From Eleusine coracana subsp. coracana (taxonomy: Eukaryota; Streptophyta; Magnoliopsida; Poales; Poaceae): a DNA stretch of 64,000 bases. Made by a program: the position numbers and the translations under genes. The stretch is from the NCBI GenBank assembly GCA_032690845.1, contig CM064422.1, positions 3,658,001 through 3,722,000 of the forward strand, written 5' to 3'. This document shows, piece by piece, positions 1 to 12,083 of this stretch. Numbering within the stretch: the first letter of the stretch is position 1; every line of letters begins with the position of its first letter. The notes under the pieces are model-generated. The model searched no databases, was not told the origin of the DNA, and worked only from the letters and a program-made list of their open reading frames with translations.

Positions 1-3000
1 CCATTGGCGGCGGCGGGTATGCAGATGCGGGTGGGAAGGTGGAGGAGAAGGCGTGCCCCTGTGGCGCCGGGAGCTGCCTTGTGCTCACTTCCAATACGCC
101 CAGGAACCCCGGGCGCAAGTTCTACAAGTGCCCCATGCGGGTGAGTGCTACGAATCTGCTATTCATAAGACCCTTAGCTTGTAATTAAGTTATCTGCTCG
201 AGAGCTACGGTTTCCAATGTTCATTGTTTGGTTTGGTTTGGAGATGAAGGTAATCGTGTAGGCATAGTAATGAACTGATCATTCCCTCCACTAAGTTATC
301 TGTTGTACATTTGTTGTGAAATTACTATTGTTTATTTTTGTGATCTTTTAAGGATCTGATATAACTCCAGTGAATTTAGTCCCTCGCTGATTGGTCGAAG
401 CGGTTGTGTGATGTGGCAATGGGGCTTGTTGAGTTGGACTAACTATTATTCCTATTTTGACATTACATTTTGTGATATATGCTCAATATGCAGACCAAGG
501 GGGTACAAAATTGAGTAATACTTTATGGAATTAGGATATATTTGTTTCTCTTAGATGGAGTTGTACCATTTTGCGCCTCCCAATTTTGTGTAAGCCATTT
601 GTTGTTGTTGCCAACTGCATTAGCTATTATAACTCTACAGATATGTTGATTGCAGCACATGATGTAACTAGGTAACTTATTGACAGTTTGCTTAACTTTA
701 CATATTCCTTTTTCTTTTTTCACTAATTATTCCTCTATCATCTTCCCTGTTACTATGATACATGGAATTTTATTGATGAATAGAACATTGTGCAAAGGGT
801 AGTTTGATCTGTTGGATTATATATGCATGTCACATGCAATTCTTTTGTCGCTAATGAAAAATGAATATTGAAATTTTCAGGGCCGATTTGTTTCCTTCTG
901 TTTCGGTTCCCTCATATGCTGTTGTTATTTACTTTTTTTTCTTTATCATTAGGACAATGGGGGTTGCAACTTCTTTGAGTGGTGCGATACTCCATCTCCA
1001 GGCCCTGGAAATGCTCGAAGTAACACTGTTTTTCAGTCAGAGATGTCATCAATGAACATGCCTTGCCCTTGTGGTGCTGGAACTTGCTTAATTCTCACTG
1101 CAAAGACAGGAACAAATGTTGGGAAGCAGTTCTATCGTTGCCCGGGAAAACAGGTAAATCTTCTGTGTGGTTTTACTCTCTACTCTCCCTGAACCACGTT
1201 GTGTCTTCTGCTGGCATCCCCTGTTCTGGAATTGTTTACTTGTTGTTTTTTAGTGCAACACTGATATATAATAATGTTGGCTAGCCAAGTCTGTCACAAC
1301 CTCCTTTACCCACTGCTTCAGACTGACTATTTTGAAAACAACAAGGCAGAATTGTATGCAGGATACTATTGTTTTCAATTCAAAAGATGAAAATTGCCCG
1401 GTCTTGGATAGTAGGTTGGCTCTTTTTCAACTAGTTATCTAACAGCAGTAAATCTTCTTATTTGGATCTCCCATGTTATCTTTCAGCATATAAACAAGGA
1501 TAGTGTGATATTCAATGTCGCAGATATATTTATCAATTAGCTTTTATTTGGTTACAACAAATGTTTGAATTATTGTAGTACTGCATCATGTCTTTTCTTA
1601 TTCTGCTCGTATGGCTGAAAACTGTCCTTTTTTATCTGGATATAGTTACAAGTAAGTTTTATGTTGATAAAATCGTTGCAAACTAGTTTAAATTACACTC
1701 ATGACATTACCCTGATGTGTGTTGGTATTTTCTTTCTGTGGCATTTTCTCAATTGCCTGCTTACTCCCTCCGGACGGAATTTGTTGTTGTCTCGACAGAA
1801 AATGCAGTTCATTTTTGCACTACAGCTGCTGTCCTAGTGTCAACAAAACTAATCCGGAGGGAGTATAAAACAGTGCATCTCCTGTCATGTGACTGGTAAT
1901 GAATCAATATCCTTGAGGGCCCCTTTCTAACGGCCCAATCCACAGTGTTTTGGCCCACCCAGCTGGTAAAGGGCTGAGAAATTTGTACTAGAGTTGCTGA
2001 GGGCTGGGCTGAAATCTTCTTCATTTTTGACCTAAAAATGTTTTTTTTTCTTGAATACGTATCAGAGCTGCATATCTTTGTATTATAGAGAGGAAAGAAT
2101 GACCCCTTACAAGAACACCACCACGTCATTTCTGGCAGAGCTATGAGAGGTTGAATACAACATATGAAAAAACTAACTAAAACACACACTCAGTGGCGAG
2201 ACCTGACCAACGCAAATTAGGTAGCAAACCTCGCCTAAACCGTGACCCAGGTCAAGAGCCCGCAAGCCTCGTTTACCTGCCATACACCATAACTGATGTT
2301 CATCCATGAAAGTTCGCATGAGGCTAGCAATCCCCGGTTGAACTTCATCAAAGACGCAAGAGTACGATGCTTCCAATTGATCCACACACCCAAAATGATG
2401 ATTGACTCAAAGAGCCCACGGGCAGCTATCCATTACCAGGCCTAGGTGCATCTAAACAAGGCCTGAATTAGTGTTTTAGCCACATGGTATATCATGAAGG
2501 ATAACATTGTCTCCTGCCATCCTCGAAGCAGTCTATGCACTCTTCATACTGGAAATGGCCCGTTCTTGCACTAATTAAATGCTATTTGCTTTTTCTTGAA
2601 AGAGATATAGTGCCACTTCCTAGTTTCTAGCCAGAGATATTGCTCCTATTGTAGTGGAACAGTTATTTATGTCTTGTGCGTATCTTCTGATTCTAGGAGG
2701 CCATCAATTGTGTTTTAAGTTTATTTTTAAACAACTGTGATATTCCTTATTCCTTTTTGTCTTCTTTATTGTTATAATGTGTCCACTTTTATAACTTGAG
2801 CTATCATGTCTTTCCGGTGTGTGATTGGGACAAATCACTCAGGGTGGTGCCAGTTGTGGCTTTTTCAAATGGTGTGACGATCAACAGCTTAGAGCAGGTA
2901 CACTCCTGCAAGCTTCACCACAATACCAAGCCAACGTTATGTCAAGCACCCAGAACTCCGGCAAACGGAGCTCCTCAGCCTGCTTCAAATGTGGGGAAGA

Positions 3001-3064
3001 AAATCACTGGGCAAAGGACTGCCCGAATCAACCTTCGGATCCTTATCCTGACGAAGGTGGCTGA
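1..3064 (+). CDS. GRF-type / CCHC zinc-finger protein (3' part, starts before the window)
   Basis: Three exons are visible: <1-141, 953-1153 and 2843-3064, with phase-0 junctions and good GT/AG signals. The first junction completes one GRF zinc finger: CPCGAGSCLVLTSNTPRNPG, then a FYKCP motif, then (exon 2) NGGCNFFEWCD. Exon 2 starts a second GRF finger (CPCGAGTCLIL, FYRCP) that exon 3 completes (ASCGFFKWCD). A CCHC zinc knuckle follows, CFKCGEENHWAKDC. GRF fingers and knuckles bind single-stranded nucleic acid in families such as plant TOP3-alpha and NEIL3. The order GRF-GRF-CCHC fits the plant zinc-knuckle family typified by At3g42860 better than TOP3-alpha, which from memory is CCHC-GRF-CCHC. 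The frame ends at a TGA at 3062-3064, yet the same frame continues with a second knuckle up to 3223 (see findings). The N-terminus lies outside the window, so the exact function is not assignable. Confidence 0.85.
1762..1865. mobile_element. Stowaway-type MITE in intron 2 of the GRF/CCHC gene
   Basis: A 100-bp element begins CTCCCTCCGG after a TA and ends with its reverse complement CCGGAGGGAG before a TA. This is the Stowaway terminal consensus with the TA target duplication typical of Tc1/mariner MITEs. It lies wholly in the intron 1154-2842, so it does not interrupt coding sequence. Confidence 0.85.
2040..2460 (-). mobile_element. LINE 3'-end remnant (reverse orientation) in the same intron
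   Basis: On the minus strand, 2385-2173 encodes residues such as VFDEVQPGIASLMRTF and DEHQLWCMAGKRGLRAL. This matches the C-terminal end of plant non-LTR retrotransposon ORF2, downstream of the zf-RVT domain. Toward lower coordinates lie a 3' UTR and a T run at 2041-2050 on the plus strand, which reads as a poly(A) tail on the element's own strand. Only the last few hundred bases of a LINE survive, as expected for 5' truncation. Confidence 0.65.
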
Positions 3065-3223
3065 ACATTAACTTCAGCAAGCTCGGCTGATGCGTGTTTC
3101 AAGTGTGGTAAGGCTGGTCACTGGTCCCGTGATTGCCCAACCTTGAATAGTGGTGGTGGTACCGGCGCCAGCCATGTCAAGTCGTCTTCTACTTTGGGCT
3201 CATGGAACAGCCAGAGATACTGA

Positions 3224-6200
3224 CGGCCGGTTCCTGTGAACTCAATTGAACTGACATGGACATGCTGTACGAAACTTGGACAGATGCTCCCGCCACTTGT
3301 TGCTTAGGTATGTGGCCACGTCGATGCCTTTTGCTACCGTACATCCTGTAAGATTAATTGTGAAAGTGGATGTCTCTGTCTCCAACCTGTTTTCTGTGAT
3401 AGTATTTCCGCTTATCCATGTAAGAAAACTTACTACCATGTTTATTCTCGTGCCTTGCACTTTCATGGTGTTATTATTACATATGAATACTTAATATTTG
3501 TACGTGATGCGATAGGTTTTCGTCAATGTTTAGCACTGGACCTTGTTAGGTAGTACAGCCCAATCCCTGACATAGCTCAAGTGATACAGCCTTTAAAAGG
3601 TCTGAGCACTTGTTCTCTTGTGCTGATGGACTTAATACGCACACCCACTGTGCCATTCATAGGACCCAACTATTAAAGGGTATGGACAAAGGCTGACCGA
3701 TCGAGGTCCCAGCGGAGAGGATGCTATCCGCTCGACGCCACAGAAGCGCACATGCTTAGAGCTCGTGAGGCAAGGAATCTGTGGATGTATTAGTTAGGGC
3801 CTTGGAGGAGCAGTAATCATCTTGGAGCAAAGCTGTGGTCCTGTTGGTTGCTGGTGCCCAGCCAGTTGAACTGCACTGTAGTACGGTTGGTGCTTTGGCA
3901 TGTGCTTATTGTTTTTCACTGCGGATCCTTGAATAGTGCAAGGCCAAGGTACCCGACATTACAGGTCGGTTTCTTTCAGCGATCTTGGGGTCCCCTATCT
4001 CCAAGTCGAGTAGATCTGAGATGCCTCAGCTGCAAAGGCCAAGCTTGCTGGTGCAGATTTGCCTGTTTATTTGTTTTGCTGTCTATTCGTCTGGTCCTTT
4101 CTTGTTTGCTACCTACTGTCAGTGCTTGTTGATTCACAAGTTTATGGCCAGCAGGCCAATCTGTCTGAAGTTACAAGAAGAGAAGCCAGGGGTGTAATTA
4201 GTAGTATGTGGCAAGTGCTACGCAAGGATTAATTGTGGTGTTGCCATTTTCAATCGTAGTACCACCCTTAACATCATCTTTCTGTGAGATGTTAACAGTC
4301 TGGTTCCTCCTCTGCTGCAACTGCAAGCATGTGATCATCCTTTGCCGCTGTGGTCCCCTGATTCTGAGAGCTTACAGCTTAGGTAGCGACGGAAACCCTG
4401 CTTTCTTTTTTTTTTTACAGTTGTCTTGCTGACTGCGGCTCCAATTTATCCGCTGTAGTTTGTCAAAAAAAAAAAATCCGCTGTAGAAAAGCCCACAGGA
4501 GCACGTGACAAGTCGACAGGAGATAGGAAGGCACCACCGAGTCAGAGGGTTTGGTTTGCATACTCTCCCCCTTCCACTGATCTACTCCGCTTTGCATGCG
4601 ATAATCTCCAAAGCAATGGTGCAGAGCTGCAGGGGTCTGCGCCATTAACCACCAAAAGCTCCCTCCCCCAAGTTAACCCAGCCATGGGCACTGGGCAGTT
4701 CGCCGCAGCAACTCGCCTGGCCCTACCCGGACAAAGCGACGCCACTCGCTACGAGCCAGCCCGGCGGGCGGATCAGCACGCCCTGCCGAGTGACCCTACT
4801 AGTACTACTCTACTATTTACCCTCGTCGCAGAGGAAAGGAAAACCAGGCCCAACAATCTCATTACGATTAGTACGAAGTGGCACCACCGCCCGCCCCTGC
4901 ATCCGAGGACCACCTGAACTCGACCCCGGAAAAGGCGACGGATCCGCAGCCGGCGACAACGCCGGCAGGGTCTCCCTCCTCATCAAAGCCGCATGGGTCA
5001 TGGCCCCCCACCACGGTGTCTCTCTCGCCTCGCCAATTAGCCGAGAAGATGCCGATGCCTTTCCGTTCCCCCACACCACGACTGTCACCTGTCAGTTCTC
5101 CATTGGCCCGGGCCGTACACCGAGCCGCGAATGGAACACGAAGCAGGACGCCCTTCCGTCCATCAGCCAGGCTGAGCACGGTGAGTGAACGGTCGAATGA
5201 TGACGAGCAGCAGAGCAGAGGGGCGGCGGCCGGCAGGGCACCCGTTGGTTCGTCGTTCCCCTTCTCTTCTCTAGTGAGTCAGTGACGCGAACGGTGCTGC
5301 ATCTCGTTCTGTCTGGGCGTGCCTCGCTTTTACTAGTTGTTGCGCGCACTAGTGCTCGGGGCATCAACTGTACGTGTGGCCCGCTACTAAACACTACACA
5401 CACCAGCTGGAGACTGTACCATAGCACACCACACCCACCAGCAGCACGACTTGTTGTTGTTAATGTTTCCCGCGATGATGGACGACGGGGGTTTGATTAT
5501 TCACATGGGGCAGGCAGCTATCAGCTTCCCACCGCGTCACGCCAAATGAGGTAATCCGCGAACTTAACCCCGCGATCTCATAAATCCCAGCTCTTTTTCG
5601 CTGATTGGTTTGTACGTCACATCGCGCGTCTTTTCGCTGCCTCCCGGCTCCGACTGCTCGTTGCTTCTCAATCACTTATTTTTTCCACTCGTCGAATTTA
5701 TAATTCTTGTACTAGTACTACTTCTGTAGGGACATGATAGAAGTTTATAATTTTATTTTCTTTGTGTTATTAATTCATGTGCGAATCTAGTCAGATAGGT
5801 GTACGTATGTGTTTTTTTCCTGTGAATTTGTAGATTTTTTTATGGGTCTCATTTCATATTCATACGAGTTCGGGTGAAGCAGGCGATGTGATCAGTTCGA
5901 CGGTGTTAGCACGGACAAGCCAAGGACCACCCTGTGTCCATCGGAGAGCGAGGGGAGATGGGCGCTGATAACCTCTCATCACCCGCTTCGCCTTCGCGGA
6001 GCAACAAAACAGCTACTTAAACCCCAACTTGACCACCCCGCGATAAATAAAATTCCTTTTCCGTTCGAGTTCGAGACGGACCCCCTTTTCCGGACGGGAG
6101 TGAGATACTCGACGGACGGGGTCTCTGCTTGGACGGGAGCGTGAGGGGGACGTGACAGCGCGACGTATCCATCCAAGATCTGTTGGTCTCGTCCTGAACC

Positions 6201-7828
6201 TGAACTGTCGTGTGCCAGAAGAGAAAAAGCTTGCCGCCGGTTGAAAGGGTCAAAAAGTTTACTGCAGGTCGTGTGTTTGAGACCGGTCGCAAGTATTTCC
6301 TGGTATTGTTGGTTCACTTTGATTATCCCCAAGCTCGTGGAGGAAGTGTGGTATAATAAAGTGTCGGCTCATGTCTAACGACGACGACTAGTCTAATCCC
6401 CGACGATGTTTATTAGCGGCGTAATAAGTGGGTGGTATTATAATGCCTGGACCAGAACCAGACTTTTTTGTTCGGGTCTCTTTCGAGTCTTGCGTTGCTT
6501 TTCTGAATGGGGTAAGTGGCGCATGCTCGGAGCTGGAGGAGCAGCTTATATTATTACATCAACAACTTGTCGTGGATAATCGCCATATCCCGTTAATTTA
6601 CAGCTGTGGGAATCTTGGTTTCAAGCGTGACCTTCCATTTTTAGGAGCTGCTATACTATACTTCTGGTGGCGCCCCTGGAATCAAGTAAATTAAACAGTC
6701 TGCGTCTGCATCAGGTTGAATAATGAATAGTACATTGATAGTTTATAGTTCCATACTAAATTTAGTATAATATCATGTTATCATTGCTCGGATTGTCACT
6801 TGACTGGATACTGCTTACTCCTGCCCCTGGTTGCAGCAGCGGGTTGAACAGCCGAACTCCTGTTGCTGAACAGTAGACCGACCGGGCTAGTCAATACTCG
6901 CTCTGATGTTATCCCATTTCCCCTTTTTGCTCTTATCCAAAAAAAAAAAAAAAGCAGTATGGACTCGCATCACGTGTAACTGAATTATTGAACCCAAACA
7001 TCAGTATTCAGTAGTACTAGTAGTCATCACATATCTGGCGACTGAAGTTCTGAGTAGTTTTTCCTCAAACAAAAAAAAAAAATCTTTCCTCAAAAGAAAA
7101 GGTTCTGAGTAGTTCTGCTATAGTTTTTTGTTTTGTTAGATAGACACATGTTGACCAAATGATAAGGCTTTACAGGAATTCACAGCTGTTGATGATGCTC
7201 CTACGGACGAGACGAAGCTGATGCTCCCTTTCTCTCGGGCTGCAGGGCCCATGGAGGAATGGCTGATCTGACACGAGCTCCTCCTCCTCCTCCCTATGGC
7301 GCGGCACCATGTGGCCGGCCGCCTCCCCGCCCCGGCCAATCAGTGTTACCCGCCCGCCCAGCGTCTCTCACGGTCTCACCTCCACGGCTCCACCACTTCG
7401 AAGCCATCCACCGTGCGCGCGCGTGACCCCCACCGGCTGCACGCTGCCGACGAAGACCTCCACTCAAACGCCGCACATATTCCCGTCGCCACCATATACA
7501 CCTATCGTACTGTGTAGTACTAGTGACTCTTTATATTTATTATCCAACAAAAAAACTCCTTTTATAATTTTTTTAAAAAAACTATTTTTATTATTTCCCC
7601 CCTGAGCTGCTTTTCGCCTCTCCTCCACTCGTGTGTGCTTCACTTATTTATTTATTGATTCATCCATCGTCGTGTAACGGGGAAACTTGCTGGTTGCTGC
7701 TACTGTTTCCGCTAGGCTCATCAGCCTAGCGCGCAGCAGGCGTACTTGGGAACTCGACCCTGCGCCCAAAAAATATTGCTTGCGGTGCTGTTGGCATTCG
7801 CCTGGCCAAGTCCACCCCTGTTTTTCCA
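3224..7828. other. Non-coding stretch between the zinc-knuckle gene and DST
   Basis: About 4.6 kb with no gene I can recognise. 3224-3540 probably holds the 3' UTR of the upstream gene. 4680-5700 is GC-rich and carries several overlapping open frames on both strands with low-complexity Ser/Pro/Arg composition, which look like chance frames. Homopolymer A or T runs occur at 4406-4417, 4465-4476, 6940-6953 and 7071-7082. The last kilobase is presumably DST promoter. Confidence 0.5.
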
Positions 7829-7834
7829 TATATA
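7829..7834 (+). promoter_or_regulatory. TATA box of the DST-like gene
   Basis: The hexamer TATATA lies in the context CCATATATAGAAAA, about 200 bp before the start codon. It predicts a transcription start near 7860 and a 5' leader of about 170 bases. The leader contains an ATC-repeat (about 7934-7955) and a short GATA tandem repeat (about 7975-7994) just before the coding region. Confidence 0.6.
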
Positions 7835-8030
7835 GAAAAACCAGGCCTCCCCTTTCTTCCCTAGACCGAACCACCACTTCTCTCTTCCTTGCTCCCTTCC
7901 TCATCGCAGCTCACTTCAACTCCTCCCCCTAGCATCATATCATCATCATCATCATATCCTCGTGTCACCGTGTGATAGATAGATAGATAGATAGCCTTCC
8001 TTCCACGTACGGTCGGAGACCCGGGGCCGG

Positions 8031-8897
8031 ATGGACTCCGCGCCGACGCACAACCTGTCGCTGACGCTGGCGACTTCGCCGGGAGCCATGGGCGGTAGCG
8101 GTGGTGGTGGTGGAGGAGGAGGAGGCTTGGTAGGAGGCGGCGAAACCGGAGGAGGGGGAGGAGAGGTTGCTACTGCGTGCGTGGACGGCAAGGACGTGCG
8201 GCTGTTCCCGTGCCTCTTCTGCAACAAGAAGTTCCTCAAGTCGCAGGCGCTGGGCGGCCACCAGAACGCCCACAAGAAGGAGCGCAGCATCGGCTGGAAC
8301 CCCTACTTCTACATGCCGCCCACGCCCACCACCATCAATGCCGCCGCGCCTCCATCCAGCCCCACCACCGCCGCGCCCTACGCCGGGTTCGTCGGCGCCA
8401 CCGCCGGGCCGGTGACAGGCGCCGGCGGAGTCATGCCCTCCGCGTACCCGTACCACGGCTACGCGGCGGCCGCCGCCGCCGCCGCCGCGGCCTCGGCTTC
8501 GGCCGTGCCCCCGGCGCCGTTCGCCATCGCGTCGCACAGCTCCGGGCTCCACCACCAGTTCTACGCGCCGCCGCACGAGCAACAGATTGGAGCCGCGGCG
8601 GGCGGAGCTGCGGCGGCGGCGACGACGACGACGACGGGGGGAGGAGACGGCGGCGTAGTGCTGGCCCCGCGCGCGCGCTTCGCCACGCACGCGCCGCCGG
8701 CCGCCGGGCGCGACGACCTGATCGACCTGCTCAACTGGAAGAGGGGCTGCCACGGGTCCGCCGCCGAATCGCCGGCCAGCACCACCACCACGCTCACCAA
8801 CTCCCCCGGCGCCGACGGCAGCAGCAACAACCACCACCACCACCACCACGACGAGGACGACGACGGCGGCGAGCTCGACCTCAACCTCAGCCTCTAG
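8031..8897 (+). CDS. DST: C2H2 zinc-finger transcription factor, DST (drought and salt tolerance) orthologue
   Basis: Intronless, 288 residues. A single plant QALGGH C2H2 finger occupies residues about 58-85 (Cys61, Cys64, His77, His81; KSQALGGHQNAHKKER). It is preceded by a glycine-rich stretch and followed by SIGWNPYFYMPP, a signature I recall for rice DST. Two EAR-type repression motifs are visible: NLSLTL near residue 8 and DLNLSL at the extreme C-terminus. His and Asp/Glu tracts precede the latter. Known biology: rice DST controls peroxidase genes, guard-cell H2O2 and stomatal aperture, and it regulates the cytokinin oxidase gene Gn1a/OsCKX2. The neighbours (GLO1, PEX13, GSTU, PCF6-like TCP) also match the rice DST neighbourhood as I remember it. 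The ATG follows the predicted leader, and no in-frame upstream ATG competes. The C2H2 assignment is certain; orthology with DST is strong but rests on memory of the family. Confidence 0.9.
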   Translation: MDSAPTHNLSLTLATSPGAMGGSGGGGGGGGGLVGGGETGGGGGEVATACVDGKDVRLFPCLFCNKKFLKSQALGGHQNAHKKERSIGWNPYFYMPPTPTTINAAAPPSSPTTAAPYAGFVGATAGPVTGAGGVMPSAYPYHGYAAAAAAAAAASASAVPPAPFAIASHSSGLHHQFYAPPHEQQIGAAAGGAAAAATTTTTGGGDGGVVLAPRARFATHAPPAAGRDDLIDLLNWKRGCHGSAAESPASTTTTLTNSPGADGSSNNHHHHHHDEDDDGGELDLNLSL

Positions 8898-9402
8898 TGC
8901 CTAGTAAGTAGCCGGGAGAAGAAGGAACAAAAAAAAAAGAAGAGGTTACGTGGTAATCTCGCGCTTACTCCCGTCCGTACGCCGCTTTAATTAGCTGTTA
9001 GCGACATTGTTAATCACTCCCCTCCCCTTCCTCTCTCTGCTTCTCCTGTATGTTAGTAGTACTTCTCGTTCTCGGTATCTGTCTCTGTCTATCCCACTCC
9101 ATGATGTTGGTAAATCTTCATCTGTTCGTTTTTTTTTTTCCTCCTTTGTGATCTTGTTTTCTTCTCGGGACCTCCGGGTGTTCGTGAGGGTTTCACCGGC
9201 GTGCCTCGCGGCTATTCACCTGTACTACTCCTAGCTTGCTGGCCTCTGGGACACGCCAGTCAGCAGTGCCCAAGCATGTGGCAGCACAATGTCCTCGCTG
9301 CACCAGCAGAAGCAGCAGCCAGCCTCACTGTTTATCTAATGTTTAGTACTACACTTTTATGTTGAGGCAGTTCTTCGTTCCGTCTACCAAAGATTCTGCG
9401 TA
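8898..9402 (+). other. DST 3' UTR and downstream flank
   Basis: About 500 bases without coding signal. The region begins with a short purine/A-rich stretch (about 8920-8942) and is followed by pyrimidine-rich sequence. It probably contains the 3' UTR and polyadenylation region of the DST-like gene. I see no clear canonical AATAAA. Confidence 0.4.
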
Positions 9403-9810
9403 GGGTAATTTTACAGTAGATTAAAATAAATGTCTAACATTTATTTTGTTCATTTGATGGCTCAGATCTTAATTATGATATTTTTTTGATCCATCAGTAT
9501 CATAAGTATTATTATAAGATATCATAAGTATCATATAGATATAACTAGAAAATAAACTTATAGATATGTAAAATAAACATTTTCGAAGATCAAGATTATA
9601 GGTTTAATTATTTCATCTCCATCTCGTGTTTTTCTCTTTCTTTTATAGAAGTCGGATGATCAATTAAAATATCATCATGTCAACAACATCATAGAAAATT
9701 AACTTTAATATTATCTAGTAATTATACTTAATGTCATCTTAACTAAATAGTTAGATTTAAACTATGATACCTCAGTTTTATATGTATCATGATCTGCTGT
9801 AAAGTTGCTC
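9403..9810. mobile_element. MITE-like element with terminal inverted repeats
   Basis: The left end reads GGGTAATTTTACAGTAGAT. The right end is its imperfect reverse complement (minus strand GAGCAACTTTACAGCAGAT). Flanks TCTGCGTA (9395-9402) and TCTGCGTT (9811-9818) look like an 8-bp target duplication with one change, which would fit a hAT- or Mutator-type non-autonomous element. The inside is AT-rich with no coding capacity. Confidence 0.65.
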
Positions 9811-11627
9811 TCTGCGTTTCTACCCATATACTTCATGTGCATGCCGATTATTTAATCCCCGGATTCCCTGTCGCCGGACAGGGACACGGCGCCCGCCGTT
9901 GAGATGCCATCCGACGGCCGCCGCGAGCGAGCATCAAGTGGGAAAAAGGATGCCAATGCTAACGGATGTGATCACCACCAACACTGTGTGTTGTACTAGC
10001 TTGCTGTGCGGTGCTGGCCGGACGGGGGGCACGCCAATCTTTTTACGGATGCTATTGGGTGCGTAGACGAGGGGCTCGTATTTGCTAGGCCCGTCCCGTC
10101 AAATCTCTCCATCGTGTTCACGAACAACTGGCCTGGATGCTTGATTGCACCTCGGAATCTCACTCGTCTCGTTTCGGAACCGTAGACAGGTCAACGACGC
10201 ACAGTGTATGGTAGCAGTAGCACAGTAGCAAGTGCGAAGAAAAAAAATCTACTGGTCCACCATCCAGTCTGCTCGCCGTGACCGTGAGTGAGTGAGGAGG
10301 GGGAGGGTGCGCCGAAGTGGTAAGTTCTAGGATGGGTTGAATTCGGCGGACGCGGCAGTCACGCGGCCGAGGGACAAACCTGTCCCGTGGGCCCCCCGCG
10401 CGCGGTACAATGGTCCAATAGGCAATAGGAGTCGCAGTAGTACTACTAGGGCAGCGGCAGCGACATGGGATGGGGTGTGCGGGCAGGCAGGGCAGAGGAT
10501 GAGAGAGGAGAGAGATCTTTTGCGGCTCGAGTGACAGCCAGCAGCATCGCTGAGAAGGGTGATTGATTCGACGAGCGAGCGTGACTGACTGACGGGCACA
10601 ACCAACCCCTTGGGAGCGCCGAACCGCCGCCCGGGCCCCCGACCCGCTCGCTGCCTTTTCGGCCGCCCGGTCCGGTCCGTCGCCGTCGCGCATCCACCGC
10701 GCCGGTGATACGCTCCTCCCCCACCCCGTCGCTAACGACGACGACGATGTGTGTGTGTGTGTGTGGCTGTGGCCACACCCAACCCAACCCAACCCAACTG
10801 CGCGGCGGCATCTTGTACTACCGAGAAAAGCAAATGTGATGCGCGTGTCGACATGTAGTACTGATCTGCTCGGCCACCGCGGGGTCTCGAGCCCAACGTC
10901 ATCGTCTAGGTGAGTTGGCAGTCGGCGACGTGGACACGGCCATGTGACTGGCGCCGGTCCACTGTCAGCGACGAGGAGGGAGGTGCGGGCCTACCCGGCA
11001 GGCGCGCGGCGACGCTGCCGTTTGTGCTGTGCTTTGTTGTTGTTGTGATGCTGTGTGACGCTGATGCGAGCTGACAACCGGATGGGCCTGAACCGTGGCC
11101 TGCCCGCGCTTGGTCCCGGCACTGCCGCGTCTTGTACCCTTGCGCTTTGTCTCAGCTCTCATCTCATCTCTCTGGGTACTGGCCTGAGTTCCAGCAGCTG
11201 CTCTTTGTTTGGTTACTGATCCTCTGTGGCACGCTGTAGCGATAGCGCGCCGTGTTCGTCAGGTAGCGACCGAGATATCGCCGATCGACTCGCCGGCCGT
11301 CGTACAGTACAGTGCACACTCCCCCTACCGGCTACCTTTGGATACAAGCAAGATGCCGGCGTGTAGGAGATTGGCTCCTTTGGACGCTTCTTCCTTCTCT
11401 ATAGTTGAATTTTAGAAAGGTTCTCTCCTTTTTTTTTTCTTGCCTAAAAAAAAAAAGAAATCCCTTTCTTCTCTTCTTCTGCGCCTCGGGAAGCCAAGGA
11501 ATAAACAGTTGTTCCGAGTTGATGTGTCGTTGTTGGTGTCGTCTTGGCGTGTTGCGTGGGTGAGTGAGTGGAGCTCGCCGTGTGCCTGCATGCGTCGCCA
11601 CTTGCGAGCGCGAGGACCATTTCTGGA
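9811..11627. other. GC-rich non-coding stretch with simple repeats
   Basis: No supported gene. A (GT)n run lies at about 10748-10763, followed by tandem copies of CCCAAC near 10778-10798. Open frames on the minus strand across 10160-10811 are low-complexity and unrecognisable, so I treat them as chance frames. Confidence 0.45.
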
Positions 11628-11630
11628 TAA

Positions 11631-12080
11631 GGCCTCCTTTGATTGGAGGATTTTTGTAGGAAAAACAAAGGATTTCGATTCCTATAGAAAATATCACTGT
11701 TCATGACTTTGGAATGAAGGATTGGAGCATACGAAAACTAAAGGAAAAATTCCTAGGGTGCTGATTTCATAGGAATTTTGTAGGGAATCAAACATCCAGT
11801 CCGACCTCATTTTTTCATTCCTCTCGCGTAGGATCGAGGCAAATCATACTCTACTGCTGCTAATGAAAGGCTTAAGCATGTTATCATCGGAAATTCTTTT
11901 TCTTATGAAATCAAAGTAAGGATGATTATGCTAACTTGTATTTCCTTTTCCTATGGAATTCCTGTGACCTATCCAAATGACTTGTTGTATATTTTTCCTG
12001 TGTTTTCCAGTCCTATGTTTTCTAAATTCATTCCTACAAAATTCCTACATTTTTCCTATTCCTACATTCCAAAGAAGGCC
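11631..12080. mobile_element. PIF/Harbinger (Tourist-like) MITE
   Basis: A 450-bp element with ends GGCCTCCTTTG and CAAAGAAGGCC (the right end read from CCAAAGAAGGCC), bounded on both sides by TAA (11628-11630 and 12081-12083). A 3-bp TWA target duplication is the PIF/Harbinger hallmark. The interior carries many variants of TTCCTATGGAATT-like words on both arms. A second copy in the opposite orientation lies at 34815-35204. Confidence 0.8.
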
Positions 12081-12083
12081 TAA

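Noticed and set aside
4878..5285. 135-codon Ser/Pro-rich open frame on the plus strand
   Set aside because: High-GC DNA with comparable open frames on both strands, no recognisable domain, no splice support. Most likely a chance frame.
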